From: an uncultured Oscillospiraceae bacterium
GTDB lineage: Bacteria; Bacillota; Clostridia; Oscillospirales; Oscillospiraceae
DNA: 24,396 bases
NCBI GenBank assembly: GCA_934597125.1
Contig: CAKTQM010000023.1
Coordinates: 1 to 24,396 of the forward strand
Direction of reading: 5' to 3'
The notes below the pieces were generated by a model that was not told the DNA's origin, did not search any database, and worked only from the letters and a program-made list of their open reading frames with translations. The stretch's first letter is position 1. Every line of letters starts with the position of its first letter. Made by a program: the position numbers and the translations under genes. This document shows positions 7,395 to 13,908 of this stretch, in pieces.

Positions 7395-8297
7395 ATGGGA
7401 GGTTACATTGCGATCGGCGTACTGGTGGTTCTGATCCTGATTCTGGTAGTCAGCAGTATCCACGTGGTGCAGCAGTCCAAGGCATTTGTGGTGGAGCGTC
7501 TGGGCTCCTTCAGCGCGGTGTGGGGCAACGGTCTGCACTGGAAGTGGCCCTTTATCGAGCGGGTGGTGAAGAAGATCAGCCTGAAGGAGCAGGTGGCGGA
7601 CTTTGATCCCCAGCCGGTCATCACCAAGGATAACGTTACCATGCAGATCGACACCGTGATCTATTTCCAGATCACCGATCCCAAGCTGTACACCTACGGC
7701 GTGGAGTACCCCATGAGCGCCATTGAGAATCTGACCGCCACCACCCTGCGTAACATCATCGGCGAGATGGAGCTGGATCAGTCCCTCACCAGCCGCGACG
7801 TCATCAACGCCAAGATGCGCTCCATTCTGGACGAGGCCACCGATCCCTGGGGTATCAAGGTCAACCGCGTGGAGCTGAAGAACATCCTGCCGCCCCGTGA
7901 GATCCAGAACGCCATGGAAAAGCAGATGAAGGCCGAGCGTGAACGCCGCGAGTCCATCCTGCAGGCCGAGGGCCAGAAGGCCAGCCAGATCCTGGTGGCC
8001 GAGGGCGAACAGCAGTCCGCCATCCTGCGGGCTGACGCCGCCAAGCAGGCCAAGATCATGGCCGCCGAGGCCGAGGCCCAGTCCATCCTGAAGGTGCAGC
8101 AGGCCATGGCCGACTCCATGCGGCTGCTGAACGAGAACGCCCCCAACGATCAGGTCATCAAGCTCAAAGCGCTGGAGGCTATGCAGAAGATGGCCGACGG
8201 CAAGGCCACCAAGATCATTATTCCCAGCGAGATCCAGGGCTTGGCCGGTCTGGCCGTCAGCGCCAAGACGCTGGTGGAGGGCGACAAAGCGGAGTAA
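7395..8297 (+). CDS. SPFH/Band 7 (stomatin-like) membrane protein
   Basis: The 300-residue protein has an N-terminal membrane helix (residues about 3-23, IAIGVLVVLILILVVSS), an SPFH/Band 7 domain (about 27-185, VVQQSKAFVVERLGSF near its start), and a long charged Ala/Glu-rich coiled coil (about 175-250) before a hydrophobic C-terminal stretch. SPFH proteins oligomerise at the membrane and scaffold lipid domains or membrane proteases. AGGAGG precedes the ATG. The neighbouring NfeD domain upstream is the classic partner (as YuaF with FloT in Bacillus), supporting a functional pair. It matches the QmcA/stomatin group better than flotillins because it lacks a long flotillin C-terminal domain. Confidence 0.92.
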   Translation: MGGYIAIGVLVVLILILVVSSIHVVQQSKAFVVERLGSFSAVWGNGLHWKWPFIERVVKKISLKEQVADFDPQPVITKDNVTMQIDTVIYFQITDPKLYTYGVEYPMSAIENLTATTLRNIIGEMELDQSLTSRDVINAKMRSILDEATDPWGIKVNRVELKNILPPREIQNAMEKQMKAERERRESILQAEGQKASQILVAEGEQQSAILRADAAKQAKIMAAEAEAQSILKVQQAMADSMRLLNENAPNDQVIKLKALEAMQKMADGKATKIIIPSEIQGLAGLAVSAKTLVEGDKAE

Positions 8298-8300
8298 CGT

Positions 8301-8501
8301 ATGGCAAAGAAGGACACTCGTTTCATCAAGGTCTTGGAGGAAGGCGGCTTCCTTGGCGGCAGCGAGATCTGGGTGGATACCCAGACTGGCGTGCAGTATC
8401 TGCTCCATTACAACGGCAACGCCGCCGGCCTCACCGTGCTGGTGGATGCCGAGGGCAGGCCCCTCCTCTACCGCCGCACACCGGAAGCACCGGAATATTG
8501 A
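8301..8501 (+). CDS. small DUF6440-like protein
   Basis: This 66-residue protein (start MAKKDTRFIKVLEEGG) resembles the DUF6440 family as I recall it: the RF.KV.E.GGF start, a TGVQYLLHY segment followed by AGLTVLVDAEGRPLLY. The function is unknown and it has no membrane segment. The gene begins 3 nt after the SPFH stop, with GGAG spanning that stop, so it is translationally coupled and belongs to the same operon. A hairpin follows directly after its stop. Confidence 0.75.
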   Translation: MAKKDTRFIKVLEEGGFLGGSEIWVDTQTGVQYLLHYNGNAAGLTVLVDAEGRPLLYRRTPEAPEY

Positions 8502-8508
8502 CCCGCGA

Positions 8509-8535
8509 AAGGGGCAGGGCGATGCCCTGCCCCTT
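8509..8535 (+). terminator. hairpin terminator of the XRE/NfeD-SPFH operon
   Basis: AAGGGGCAGGGC pairs perfectly over 12 bp with GCCCTGCCCCTT across a GAT loop, starting 8 nt after the last stop of the operon. The following sequence (ATGTTATTG) is T-rich rather than a pure T run. Confidence 0.75.
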
Positions 8536-8557
8536 ATGTTATTGTACATGGTATGCC

Positions 8558-8650
8558 GTGACGGAGGGGTCGTCCAATCACCGAAAGCGCCATCAGACAA
8601 TCCCTCAGTCACCTTCGGTGACAGCTCCCTTTACACAAGGGAGCCTTTAT
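8558..8650 (+). repeat. multi-hairpin dispersed repeat, rearranged copy (R3)
   Basis: The right half matches copies 1 and 2: GACAATCCCTCAGTC, a stem GTCACC-TTC-GGTGAC (8608-8622), and GCTCCCTT/AAGGGAGC (8624-8644) followed by CTTTAT. The left half carries GTGACGGAGGGGTCGTCC, an inverted imperfect copy of the central motif, in place of the first hairpin. It lies between the SPFH operon and the small membrane-protein gene. Confidence 0.75.
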
Positions 8651-8678
8651 CCCCCACAACAAAGAAAGGAGACCCGAT

Positions 8679-9017
8679 ATGTTCGCCAATCTGTTTTTCT
8701 GGACGCGCATTTATCTGCTGAATTTCAGCTTTATGTGGAAGCTGCCTGCAGCGGCATTCGTCACGCTGCTGGCCCTCCGCCTGCTGATGGGCGGCAAGCA
8801 GCCCTGCAAGGGCCTGCTGTTCATCATGCCCGCCCTGTATGTGGTGCTGGGCTTCGTCAACGCCTGGCTCTCCGTCGCCGACAATATCGCGCTGGTCGGC
8901 CTGATGGGTGTGCTGGGCAGCCTGGAGGTCTGCCTGATCTTCGGCTGGCTGGGACTGCTGCTGGGCACGGTCATCGACACGCTGATCCAGCGTGGGAAGG
9001 GAGCTGCCAATGCCTGA
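8679..9017 (+). CDS. small integral membrane protein of unknown function
   Basis: The 112-residue product is strongly hydrophobic, with about three to four membrane segments (around residues 21-37, 45-65, 69-85 and 85-103). I recognise no family. AAAGGAG lies 7 nt before the ATG. Its end overlaps the start of the next gene by 8 nt, so it is co-transcribed and probably translationally coupled with the zinc-ribbon genes downstream. That coupling suggests a shared task, but none can be named. Confidence 0.78.
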   Translation: MFANLFFWTRIYLLNFSFMWKLPAAAFVTLLALRLLMGGKQPCKGLLFIMPALYVVLGFVNAWLSVADNIALVGLMGVLGSLEVCLIFGWLGLLLGTVIDTLIQRGKGAANA

Positions 9018-9378
9018 CGCCATCCAGCGCCTTTGCCCCATCTGCCGTGACACGGAGATCGAGCTGGAGCCCTACCGCTCCGGCAGCCTGAGCATCAAAT
9101 CCTCGCCCATCGCCATGGTGGAGGACTATCTGGAGACGGAGATCTATCTCTGCCCCCGCTGCCGCTATGCGGCGCTGTTCGTCCCGCCGTCTCCGGCGGA
9201 GGCGTTTGAGAAGCAACAGCAGCTTCAGGATTCCATGACGCCGGTGGAAAAATTTGAGTACACCTTCCGCCATTACAGCGAAAAACAGCTACAGAAGGTC
9301 ATTGACGGCAGGGACTACGTCCCCGACGCCAAGAAGGCCGCGAAAAACCTGCTGTACCGCCGCCGCTATGGCGAATGA
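9010..9378 (+). CDS. small zinc-ribbon protein A, unknown function
   Basis: The 122-residue protein has two CxxC knuckles, CPIC (Cys9/Cys12) and CPRC (Cys48/Cys51), expected to bind one zinc ion. A helical charged C-terminus follows (YSEKQLQKVIDGRDYVP then a basic RRRYGE end). The start at 9010 is chosen because GGGAAGGGAG precedes it; an in-frame ATG at 8992 lies inside the upstream gene and has a poorer site. It is related to the next gene product in both the zinc ribbon and the tail, so the two look like an old tandem duplication. It is probably soluble and cytosolic. Confidence 0.78.
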   Translation: MPDAIQRLCPICRDTEIELEPYRSGSLSIKSSPIAMVEDYLETEIYLCPRCRYAALFVPPSPAEAFEKQQQLQDSMTPVEKFEYTFRHYSEKQLQKVIDGRDYVPDAKKAAKNLLYRRRYGE

Positions 9379-9394
9379 CAAAGGGGGATGCTTC

Positions 9395-9772
9395 ATGGCA
9401 AACGCCTATTCCGATCACGCGGCGGAAACTGCGGCTATTCCCCACTGCCTGCGCTGCCCCGACACGGCGCTGCGGCTTATTGACCGCGGCGCCTTCACGG
9501 TGGCTTCGGACATCGTCGGACTTCCGCCCGCCATACGAGACAACGCCCTGACGGCGGAGGTCTGGGTCTGCCCCGTCTGCCGCCGGATGGAGCTGCGCTA
9601 CCCCGATGAACTTCCCCTGCCGGAGACTCCGGCAGCACAGCAAGCCCGCCAACTGGACATGCGCATGAATCAATATTCCACCGGCAAGCTGCGCCGCATG
9701 GCTGCGGATACCCAGCTGCCGGAGGAAGAACGGTCAGCCGCCGCCCGCGTTCTTGCCCGCAGGCAGGAGTAA
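9395..9772 (+). CDS. small zinc-ribbon protein B, paralogue of protein A
   Basis: The 125-residue protein carries CLRC (Cys18/Cys21) and CPVC (Cys59/Cys62), the same two-knuckle layout as the upstream protein, and a matching C-terminal helix (YSTGKLRRMAADTQLPEEE ending ARRQE). AAAGGGGG lies about 7 nt before the ATG at 9395, and only 16 nt separate it from the previous stop. It is the last gene of a three-gene operon ending in a strong hairpin. No family is recognised. Confidence 0.78.
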   Translation: MANAYSDHAAETAAIPHCLRCPDTALRLIDRGAFTVASDIVGLPPAIRDNALTAEVWVCPVCRRMELRYPDELPLPETPAAQQARQLDMRMNQYSTGKLRRMAADTQLPEEERSAAARVLARRQE

Positions 9773-9837
9773 CCGGCCGCCGGCGGTGGATGCGGAGCTG
9801 ATCCGGTATCGTAAACGGAAATCCGGTTTTCATAACC

Positions 9838-9870
9838 AAAGCGCGGCGCCCGATGGGCGCCGCGCTTTTT
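9838..9870. terminator. strong bidirectional terminator
   Basis: AAAGCGCGGCGCCC (9838-9851) pairs perfectly over 14 bp with GGGCGCCGCGCTTT (9855-9868) across a GAT loop and is followed by further Ts. It ends the zinc-ribbon operon (plus) and the LysR gene (minus), whose stop is 3 nt away. Confidence 0.9.
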
Positions 9871-9872
9871 CC

Positions 9873-10775
9873 TTATAAGAACACATGGATCCCGCTGATG
9901 GTGTGCATCTCGGTGCGGATATCCTCCAGCAGCAGCTGCGCCGCATCGCTGAGGGCCTCGCCCCGGCGGGTCATCAGATAGGAGACACGCTCCGGCGGTG
10001 GATCGGTCAGGCGGCAGACCCGTGCCCGCCCCTCCTTTTCCAGTGCGCGTGCCGCCGCCGTGGGGACGATGGCCCACATCATTTCGCTGCCCAGGAAGGT
10101 GTTCACCGCCTGCATGGAGTCGGCGTACAGCAGGGGCGTGGTAGTCAGGCCGAACCAGTGATCCCGCCAGTCCTGCACCGCCTTGCGCCAGGACACCACG
10201 ATCTCGTTGTTGGGATCCAACTCCTTGGGAGAGATCACGTCGCCATAGGGGCTGTCCGGCGAGCAGGCCACCACCGTCTCCTCGCTGCACAGGGGGGTGA
10301 TCTCCAGCTGAGGATGATAGAAGCTGTCGCCGTCCATCAGGGCCATCTCCAGCTCACGGCGGGCCACGGGCTGAGCGCCGTCATAGCCGGTGCCCGGCAG
10401 GGTCTGCACCCACAGGGCCACCGGCAGCTTGCGGTGCAGAAAACGGCGATAGGCCGCCGGAAGGATATATTGATTGGTGGAGAACACCGCGCCGATGCGC
10501 AGATATTCCCGTGTGGCGGCCTCCGCCACGCCTTTTGTCTCCTCCAGCAGCGTCTGCCAGCGATAGGCCAGAGGCAGGAAGCGCTGGCCCGCCTCGGTCA
10601 GCTCGATATGGCGGATGCCCTTGCCCCGATGGAACAGCTGCGCGCCCACCTCCGCCTCCAGCGCCTGGATGCGGTTTGTCAGCGTGGGCTGGGTAATAAA
10701 CAGCGCCTCGGCGGCTGCCGTCAGCGTCCCGTGCTCCAGCACCGCCCAGAAGGTTTCCATATCTGTGTTGTTCAC
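9873..10775 (-). CDS. LysR-family transcriptional regulator
   Basis: The 300-residue product has the standard LysR layout: an N-terminal winged HTH (about residues 1-60; AAAEALFITQPTLTNRIQAL, then GAQLFHRGKG) and a C-terminal periplasmic-binding-like effector domain. The start is a GTG at 10775 with GGGAGG 7 nt upstream, which gives the family's usual length; the frame is open further upstream through the promoter. It is divergent from the small membrane-protein gene at 10987, and the two promoters overlap, so autorepression and control of the neighbour are likely (typical of LysR proteins). The effector is unknown. Confidence 0.93.
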   Translation of the reverse strand: MNNTDMETFWAVLEHGTLTAAAEALFITQPTLTNRIQALEAEVGAQLFHRGKGIRHIELTEAGQRFLPLAYRWQTLLEETKGVAEAATREYLRIGAVFSTNQYILPAAYRRFLHRKLPVALWVQTLPGTGYDGAQPVARRELEMALMDGDSFYHPQLEITPLCSEETVVACSPDSPYGDVISPKELDPNNEIVVSWRKAVQDWRDHWFGLTTTPLLYADSMQAVNTFLGSEMMWAIVPTAAARALEKEGRARVCRLTDPPPERVSYLMTRRGEALSDAAQLLLEDIRTEMHTISGIHVFL

Positions 10776-10811
10776 CGCGAAGCCTCCCTTCAAAATATAA
10801 TTTCTGTTTAT

Positions 10812-10840
10812 ATTATACGGGGTTTTTATCCGTTTTACAA
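10812..10840 (-). promoter_or_regulatory. LysR gene promoter
   Basis: On the minus strand -35 TTGTAA (10835-10840), a 17-nt spacer, and a perfect -10 TATAAT (10812-10817). Its -35 box shares five bases with the -35 of the divergent plus-strand promoter at 10834-10862. Confidence 0.8.
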
Positions 10841-10862
10841 GATAAAAAAACTGTGGTATGGT
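10834..10862 (+). promoter_or_regulatory. promoter of the small membrane-protein gene
   Basis: TTTACA (10834-10839), a 17-nt spacer, and TATGGT (10857-10862) preceded by an extended TGG. Its -35 is superimposed on that of the LysR promoter, so the two polymerases cannot bind at once. The predicted leader before the ATG at 10987 is about 118 nt and contains short hairpins such as CGTTTTcAAAACG and GACGG/CCGTC. Confidence 0.6.
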
Positions 10863-10986
10863 TATCGTACAACAGGAGAGGGAAACACTCCCTTCCAACG
10901 AATTGAAGAGTGGCGCCAACTTCTTCCTTCGTTTTCAAAACGGATCGAATGTGACGGCTTGTACCGTCCGGAAAGGAAGATGTATT

Positions 10987-11160
10987 ATGAAGAAGACTAC
11001 CGCTATGGTCGTTACTGTTGTTGCCGCTGTGCTGGCGATCGTCTGCTCCGTGCTGATGTGCACACTTTCCACCGAGGGTACGATTTGGGGCGTATGCATG
11101 CTGGTTTGCTTTGTCGCCATGGTCGTGGGACTGATGAACCGTCTGCTGGTGCAGAAATAA
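10987..11160 (+). CDS. 57-residue small membrane protein
   Basis: The product starts MKKTTAMVVTVV and consists of two hydrophobic segments (about residues 6-25 and 33-51) ending LLVQK. The ATG at 10987 is preceded by GGAAAGGA. The frame is open upstream to 10858, but that part covers the leader and has no ribosome site. It is a single gene with its own promoter and terminator, divergent from a LysR regulator that may control it. No family is recognised; a small regulatory or stress membrane peptide is one possibility. Confidence 0.65.
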   Translation: MKKTTAMVVTVVAAVLAIVCSVLMCTLSTEGTIWGVCMLVCFVAMVVGLMNRLLVQK

Positions 11161-11240
11161 GGCTGCCGCCCCGTATTTCATTTGCTTTCTCTATTTTCTT
11201 TCTTATTTTCTCTCTTTGTTCCTGCATCCCTGTAAAGAAG

Positions 11241-11265
11241 AAACCGGACGGAAGTCCGGTTTTTT
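11241..11265. terminator. terminator between small membrane-protein gene and XRE gene
   Basis: AAACCGGAC pairs with GTCCGGTTT across a GGAA loop, followed by a T run to 11265. It ends the plus-strand transcript and, less strongly, the minus-strand XRE transcript. A pyrimidine-rich stretch (about 11175-11230) precedes it. Confidence 0.85.
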
Positions 11266-11310
11266 CTTTTTTATGAAGTTGTTGTGCGGCAGTATCAACA
11301 GCGAGTGCGC

Positions 11311-11514
11311 TTAATCGTATCCCCGCTTGTCTGTTCTGCCTACCAGATAATCAATACTCACGCGAAAATAGTCCGCAATGCGGATAAGCTCTGCGATCCC
11401 AGGTTCTCTTTCCCCGTTTTCGTAGCGGCTGATCGTATTTTGCGACATATTCAAGTCCATTGCCAGCTTCAATTGCGTGATATGCTGTTCATTTCGTAAC
11501 TCTTTAATTCTCAT
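11311..11514 (-). CDS. XRE-family transcriptional repressor
   Basis: The 67-residue protein is little more than a Cro/C1-type HTH: MRIKELRNEQHITQLKLA, then MSQNTISRYENGEREP as recognition helix region, and DYFRVSIDYLVGRTD, the usual end of this domain. AGGGGGAG precedes the ATG by about 4 nt. It is divergent from the zinc-ribbon/DUF4352 gene, and the 84-nt region between them holds two near-identical 16-bp repeats that overlap the other gene's promoter. It is therefore very likely the local repressor, a conclusion inferred from the layout. Confidence 0.92.
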   Translation of the reverse strand: MRIKELRNEQHITQLKLAMDLNMSQNTISRYENGEREPGIAELIRIADYFRVSIDYLVGRTDKRGYD

Positions 11515-11524
11515 ATGCTCCCCC

Positions 11525-11553
11525 TTGACTTAATTATCCCAAATCGGTATAAT
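11525..11553 (+). promoter_or_regulatory. promoter of the zinc-ribbon/DUF4352 gene
   Basis: TTGACT (11525-11530), 17 nt, and a perfect TATAAT (11548-11553). Operator-like repeat 1 fills the spacer and enters the -10; repeat 2 covers the expected transcription start. Confidence 0.88.
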
Positions 11554-11574
11554 GAAAATATCCCAATTCGGTAT
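11535..11574. promoter_or_regulatory. twin operator-like repeats of the XRE cassette
   Basis: TATCCCAAATCGGTAT (11535-11550) and TATCCCAATTCGGTAT (11559-11574) differ at one base and are 24 bp apart centre to centre. Each has internal dyad symmetry (ATnCC/GGnAT about a 5-nt centre), as expected of an XRE dimer site. Their position over the -10 and start of the 11599 gene fits repression. Confidence 0.75.
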
Positions 11575-11598
11575 TTTTTGATTAAAGGAGAGTAAATG

Positions 11599-12261
11599 AT
11601 GGAAAACAAAGCTTCTTTTTGCAGAAATTGTGGCGCAGAGCTCAGCGGAGCCGCAAAGGTATGTCCGCAGTGCGGCAGCAAAGTCCCGCCCGCAAAACGA
11701 CCCATCTACAAAAAATGGTGGTTTTGGGTCATTATTGTGATAATCGTACTGGGCATTATCGGCGCAGGTAGTTCCGGCCCCAAGAAAGTCGGAGAGAATA
11801 CCCCCGCAAGCAACAATGCGGCATCGCAGCCTGATGCTTCCGGCACCACGAACACCCCTGCTGCCGAAAGCAAATTCAATGTAGGCGACAAAGTCGAGTT
11901 AAACGGAATCGTCGCTTCTCTGGATTCTGTTGTAGAAAATTCCGGCTCCGCATACAACAAGCCCGGCGACGGCAATGTGTTTGTGCTTTGTACCTTTACA
12001 ATCGAGAACAACTCCTCCAGTGAGATCAACATCAGCTCTTTGGTCTGCTTCGATGCTTACTGCGACAGTTATGCCTGCAACTACAGCCTCAGCGCGCAGT
12101 TAGAGAGCAGCGCCAATCAGTTGGACGGCACGATTGCCCCTGGAAAGAAAATGAACGGTTCCATTGGTTATGAAGTGCCCGCGGACTGGTCTGAACTGGA
12201 GATCCACTTTGCACCTGACTTTTGGGCACAAAAGAATATCGTATTTGTTGCGACACATTGA
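11599..12261 (+). CDS. zinc-ribbon membrane protein with DUF4352-like domain
   Basis: The 220-residue protein has an N-terminal zinc ribbon (CRNC at Cys8/Cys11 and CPQC at Cys22/Cys25), one membrane helix (about residues 40-57), a Ser/Asn/Thr/Pro-rich linker, and a C-terminal extracytoplasmic immunoglobulin-like domain resembling DUF4352 (FNVGDKVELNGIVASLDSV, then VFVLCTFTIENNSSSEINIS). Function is unknown. Two ATGs are adjacent (11596 and 11599); the second is 8 nt from AGGAG and is preferred. Base composition is lower in GC than the neighbours (26 of 60 in 11881-11940, against 37 of 60 in 13201-13260), suggesting transfer together with the divergent XRE gene. Confidence 0.85.
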   Translation: MENKASFCRNCGAELSGAAKVCPQCGSKVPPAKRPIYKKWWFWVIIVIIVLGIIGAGSSGPKKVGENTPASNNAASQPDASGTTNTPAAESKFNVGDKVELNGIVASLDSVVENSGSAYNKPGDGNVFVLCTFTIENNSSSEINISSLVCFDAYCDSYACNYSLSAQLESSANQLDGTIAPGKKMNGSIGYEVPADWSELEIHFAPDFWAQKNIVFVATH

Positions 12262-12287
12262 TCAGAAAAAGCCGCACACTTTCAGTA

Positions 12288-12372
12288 ACAACCTCTCAGT
12301 CTGCGCGTTAAGAATACATGCTGGCGGCCATGCCGCCGTAGCTGACGCTTCTCTTGCACAGGGAAGCCTTTG
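12288..12372 (+). repeat. degenerate right-half copy of the multi-hairpin repeat (R4)
   Basis: Only the right part of the family is present: ACAACCTCTCAGTC, then a longer middle section with a GGCGGC-CAT-GCCGCC stem, then CTGAC, GCTTCTCTTGCACAGGGAAGC and CTTTGAG. It lies between the DUF4352-like gene and mnmE and is the most diverged copy in the window. Confidence 0.55.
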
Positions 12373-12406
12373 AGGTTGCGTTGCATGGCAATCTTTTGAT
12401 AAACAG

Positions 12407-12441
12407 AGAAGGGCCAAACGGTTTTGCCGTTTGGCTCTTCT
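12407..12441 (+). terminator. terminator-like hairpin before mnmE
   Basis: AGAAGGGCCAAACGG pairs with CCGTTTGGCTCTTCT over 15 bp with one G-T, loop TTTTG. It is followed by a weak T-rich stretch. It probably ends transcription from the DUF4352-like gene. Confidence 0.65.
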
Positions 12442-12489
12442 TATGTCTCCCCTTGCAAACCGCTGCTTTTCTTTTGGCGGGGGTTGTGG

Positions 12490-12495
12490 TATACT
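12490..12495 (+). promoter_or_regulatory. extended -10 promoter of mnmE
   Basis: TATACT preceded by TGG (extended -10), about 39 nt before the ATG. No good -35 is visible, but an extended -10 can act without one. Confidence 0.5.
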
Positions 12496-12533
12496 GTTAT
12501 TTGTAATGTTATGCGTAAAAGGAGGTCGTCTCC

Positions 12534-13901
12534 ATGCCGGACACCATTGCCGCCATTGCCACCGCGCTGGCGCCCAGCGCCATCGGCATCCTGCGGCTCA
12601 GCGGCCCTGACACAAGGGACATTCTGGACGCTGTGTTCTTTCCCATAAACGGTAGGGCCATATCCCGCCAGACGCCCCGCACCATGGTACTGGGGCGGGT
12701 GCTGGACGGCGAAGGGCGGATACTGGACAGCGCCCTGTGCGTGCTGTTTCCCGCCCCCGACAGCTATACCGGCGAGGATTGCGCCGAGATCCACTGTCAC
12801 GGCTCACCGGTGGTACTGACGGAGGGGCTGAAGCTCCTTTTTGCCCACGGGGCGCGGCAGGCGCGGGGCGGCGAATTCACCCAACGGGCCTTTTTGAACG
12901 GCCGGATGGATCTGATGCAGGCGGAGGCCGTGGTGGACGTGATCGACGCGGAGACCGCCCGGGCTGCCCGCAATGCCGCCGGACAGCTGGAGGGCGCGCT
13001 GAGCCGCAGCGTGCAGGCGGTATACGACACGCTGATGGACGTGGTGAGCCGGTTTTACGCCATTGTGGACTATCCCGACGAGGACATTGAGGAATTGCAG
13101 CGCTCCCAGCTGCTGGACGCCTTGCGGCAGAGCGAGGACAAGCTGTCGGCGCTGCTGGCCACCTACTCGCGGGGGCGGCTGATGAAACAGGGCGTCCCCA
13201 CGGTACTGTTGGGCAAGCCCAACGTGGGGAAATCCTCGCTGCTGAACGCTCTGGTGGGCTATGACCGCGCCATCGTCACCGACGTGGCGGGCACCACACG
13301 GGACACGGTGGAGGAATCGCTGCTGCTGGGCCACGTGCTGCTGCGGCTCACCGACACAGCAGGCATCCGCCGGACAGAGGACACGGTGGAGCGTCTGGGC
13401 GTAGAGCGCAGCCGCAAGGCGGCGCGGGGTGCCGCGTTGGCGCTGCTGCTGCTGGACGGCTCCGTGCCGCTGGATCAGCAGGACGAGGAGGCCATGACGG
13501 TGGCGGAGCAGGCTCCCCACTTGCTGGTGGTGGTTAACAAGAGCGACCTGCCCCAGCGGCTGGACAGGGACGCGCTGGCGCGGCGGTTTCCGCAGGTGCT
13601 GTCCGTCTCCGCCAAGACCGGCGAGGGGATGACGGCGCTGTGCGAGGCCATCGGCGCGCTATACCCCGCGGGGACGGAGCCACAGGGTGAGCTGCTAACC
13701 AACGCCCGTCAGGCGGACGCGGCGGAGCGGGCGCTACGCTGCGTGAAAAATGCCCGGGCATCCCTGGAATTGGGTATGACACCGGATGTGGTGCTGACCG
13801 ACGCAGAGGGCGCGCTGGAGGCACTGGGAGAATTGAACGGAAAACGGATTCGGGAGGATCTGGTGGACACCATCTTCTCCCGCTTCTGCGTGGGAAAGTG
13901 A
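12534..13901 (+). CDS. mnmE: tRNA modification GTPase MnmE (TrmE)
   Basis: The 455-residue protein matches MnmE throughout. It has an N-terminal folate-binding domain (about residues 1-120), a helical domain, an inserted G domain with G1 GKPNVGKS (227-234), G2 TTRDT (254-258), G3 DTAG (274-277) and G4 NKSD (335-338), and the C-terminal FCVGK motif with its conserved cysteine. With MnmG it installs the carboxymethylaminomethyl group on wobble uridine 34 of certain tRNAs. AAGGAGG precedes the ATG. In Bacillus mnmE sits with mnmG near oriC; here the next gene is prmA, 7 nt downstream. Confidence 0.98.
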   Translation: MPDTIAAIATALAPSAIGILRLSGPDTRDILDAVFFPINGRAISRQTPRTMVLGRVLDGEGRILDSALCVLFPAPDSYTGEDCAEIHCHGSPVVLTEGLKLLFAHGARQARGGEFTQRAFLNGRMDLMQAEAVVDVIDAETARAARNAAGQLEGALSRSVQAVYDTLMDVVSRFYAIVDYPDEDIEELQRSQLLDALRQSEDKLSALLATYSRGRLMKQGVPTVLLGKPNVGKSSLLNALVGYDRAIVTDVAGTTRDTVEESLLLGHVLLRLTDTAGIRRTEDTVERLGVERSRKAARGAALALLLLDGSVPLDQQDEEAMTVAEQAPHLLVVVNKSDLPQRLDRDALARRFPQVLSVSAKTGEGMTALCEAIGALYPAGTEPQGELLTNARQADAAERALRCVKNARASLELGMTPDVVLTDAEGALEALGELNGKRIREDLVDTIFSRFCVGK

Positions 13902-13908
13902 GGAGACC

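Noticed and set aside
7371..8612. 413-codon minus-strand frame opposite the SPFH gene, starting MTEGLSD
   Set aside because: Its start comes from repeat R3 and the rest is antisense to the SPFH and DUF6440-like genes.
11012..11227. 71-codon minus-strand frame MQEQREKIRKKIEK...
   Set aside because: Its lysine/glutamate-rich start is just the complement of a pyrimidine-rich untranslated stretch, and it overlaps the better supported 10987-11160 gene.
12534..13901. mnmE as a sign that oriC is close, as in Bacillus
   Set aside because: mnmG, rsmG, jag, yidC and rpmH are all missing around it; the neighbour is prmA instead.
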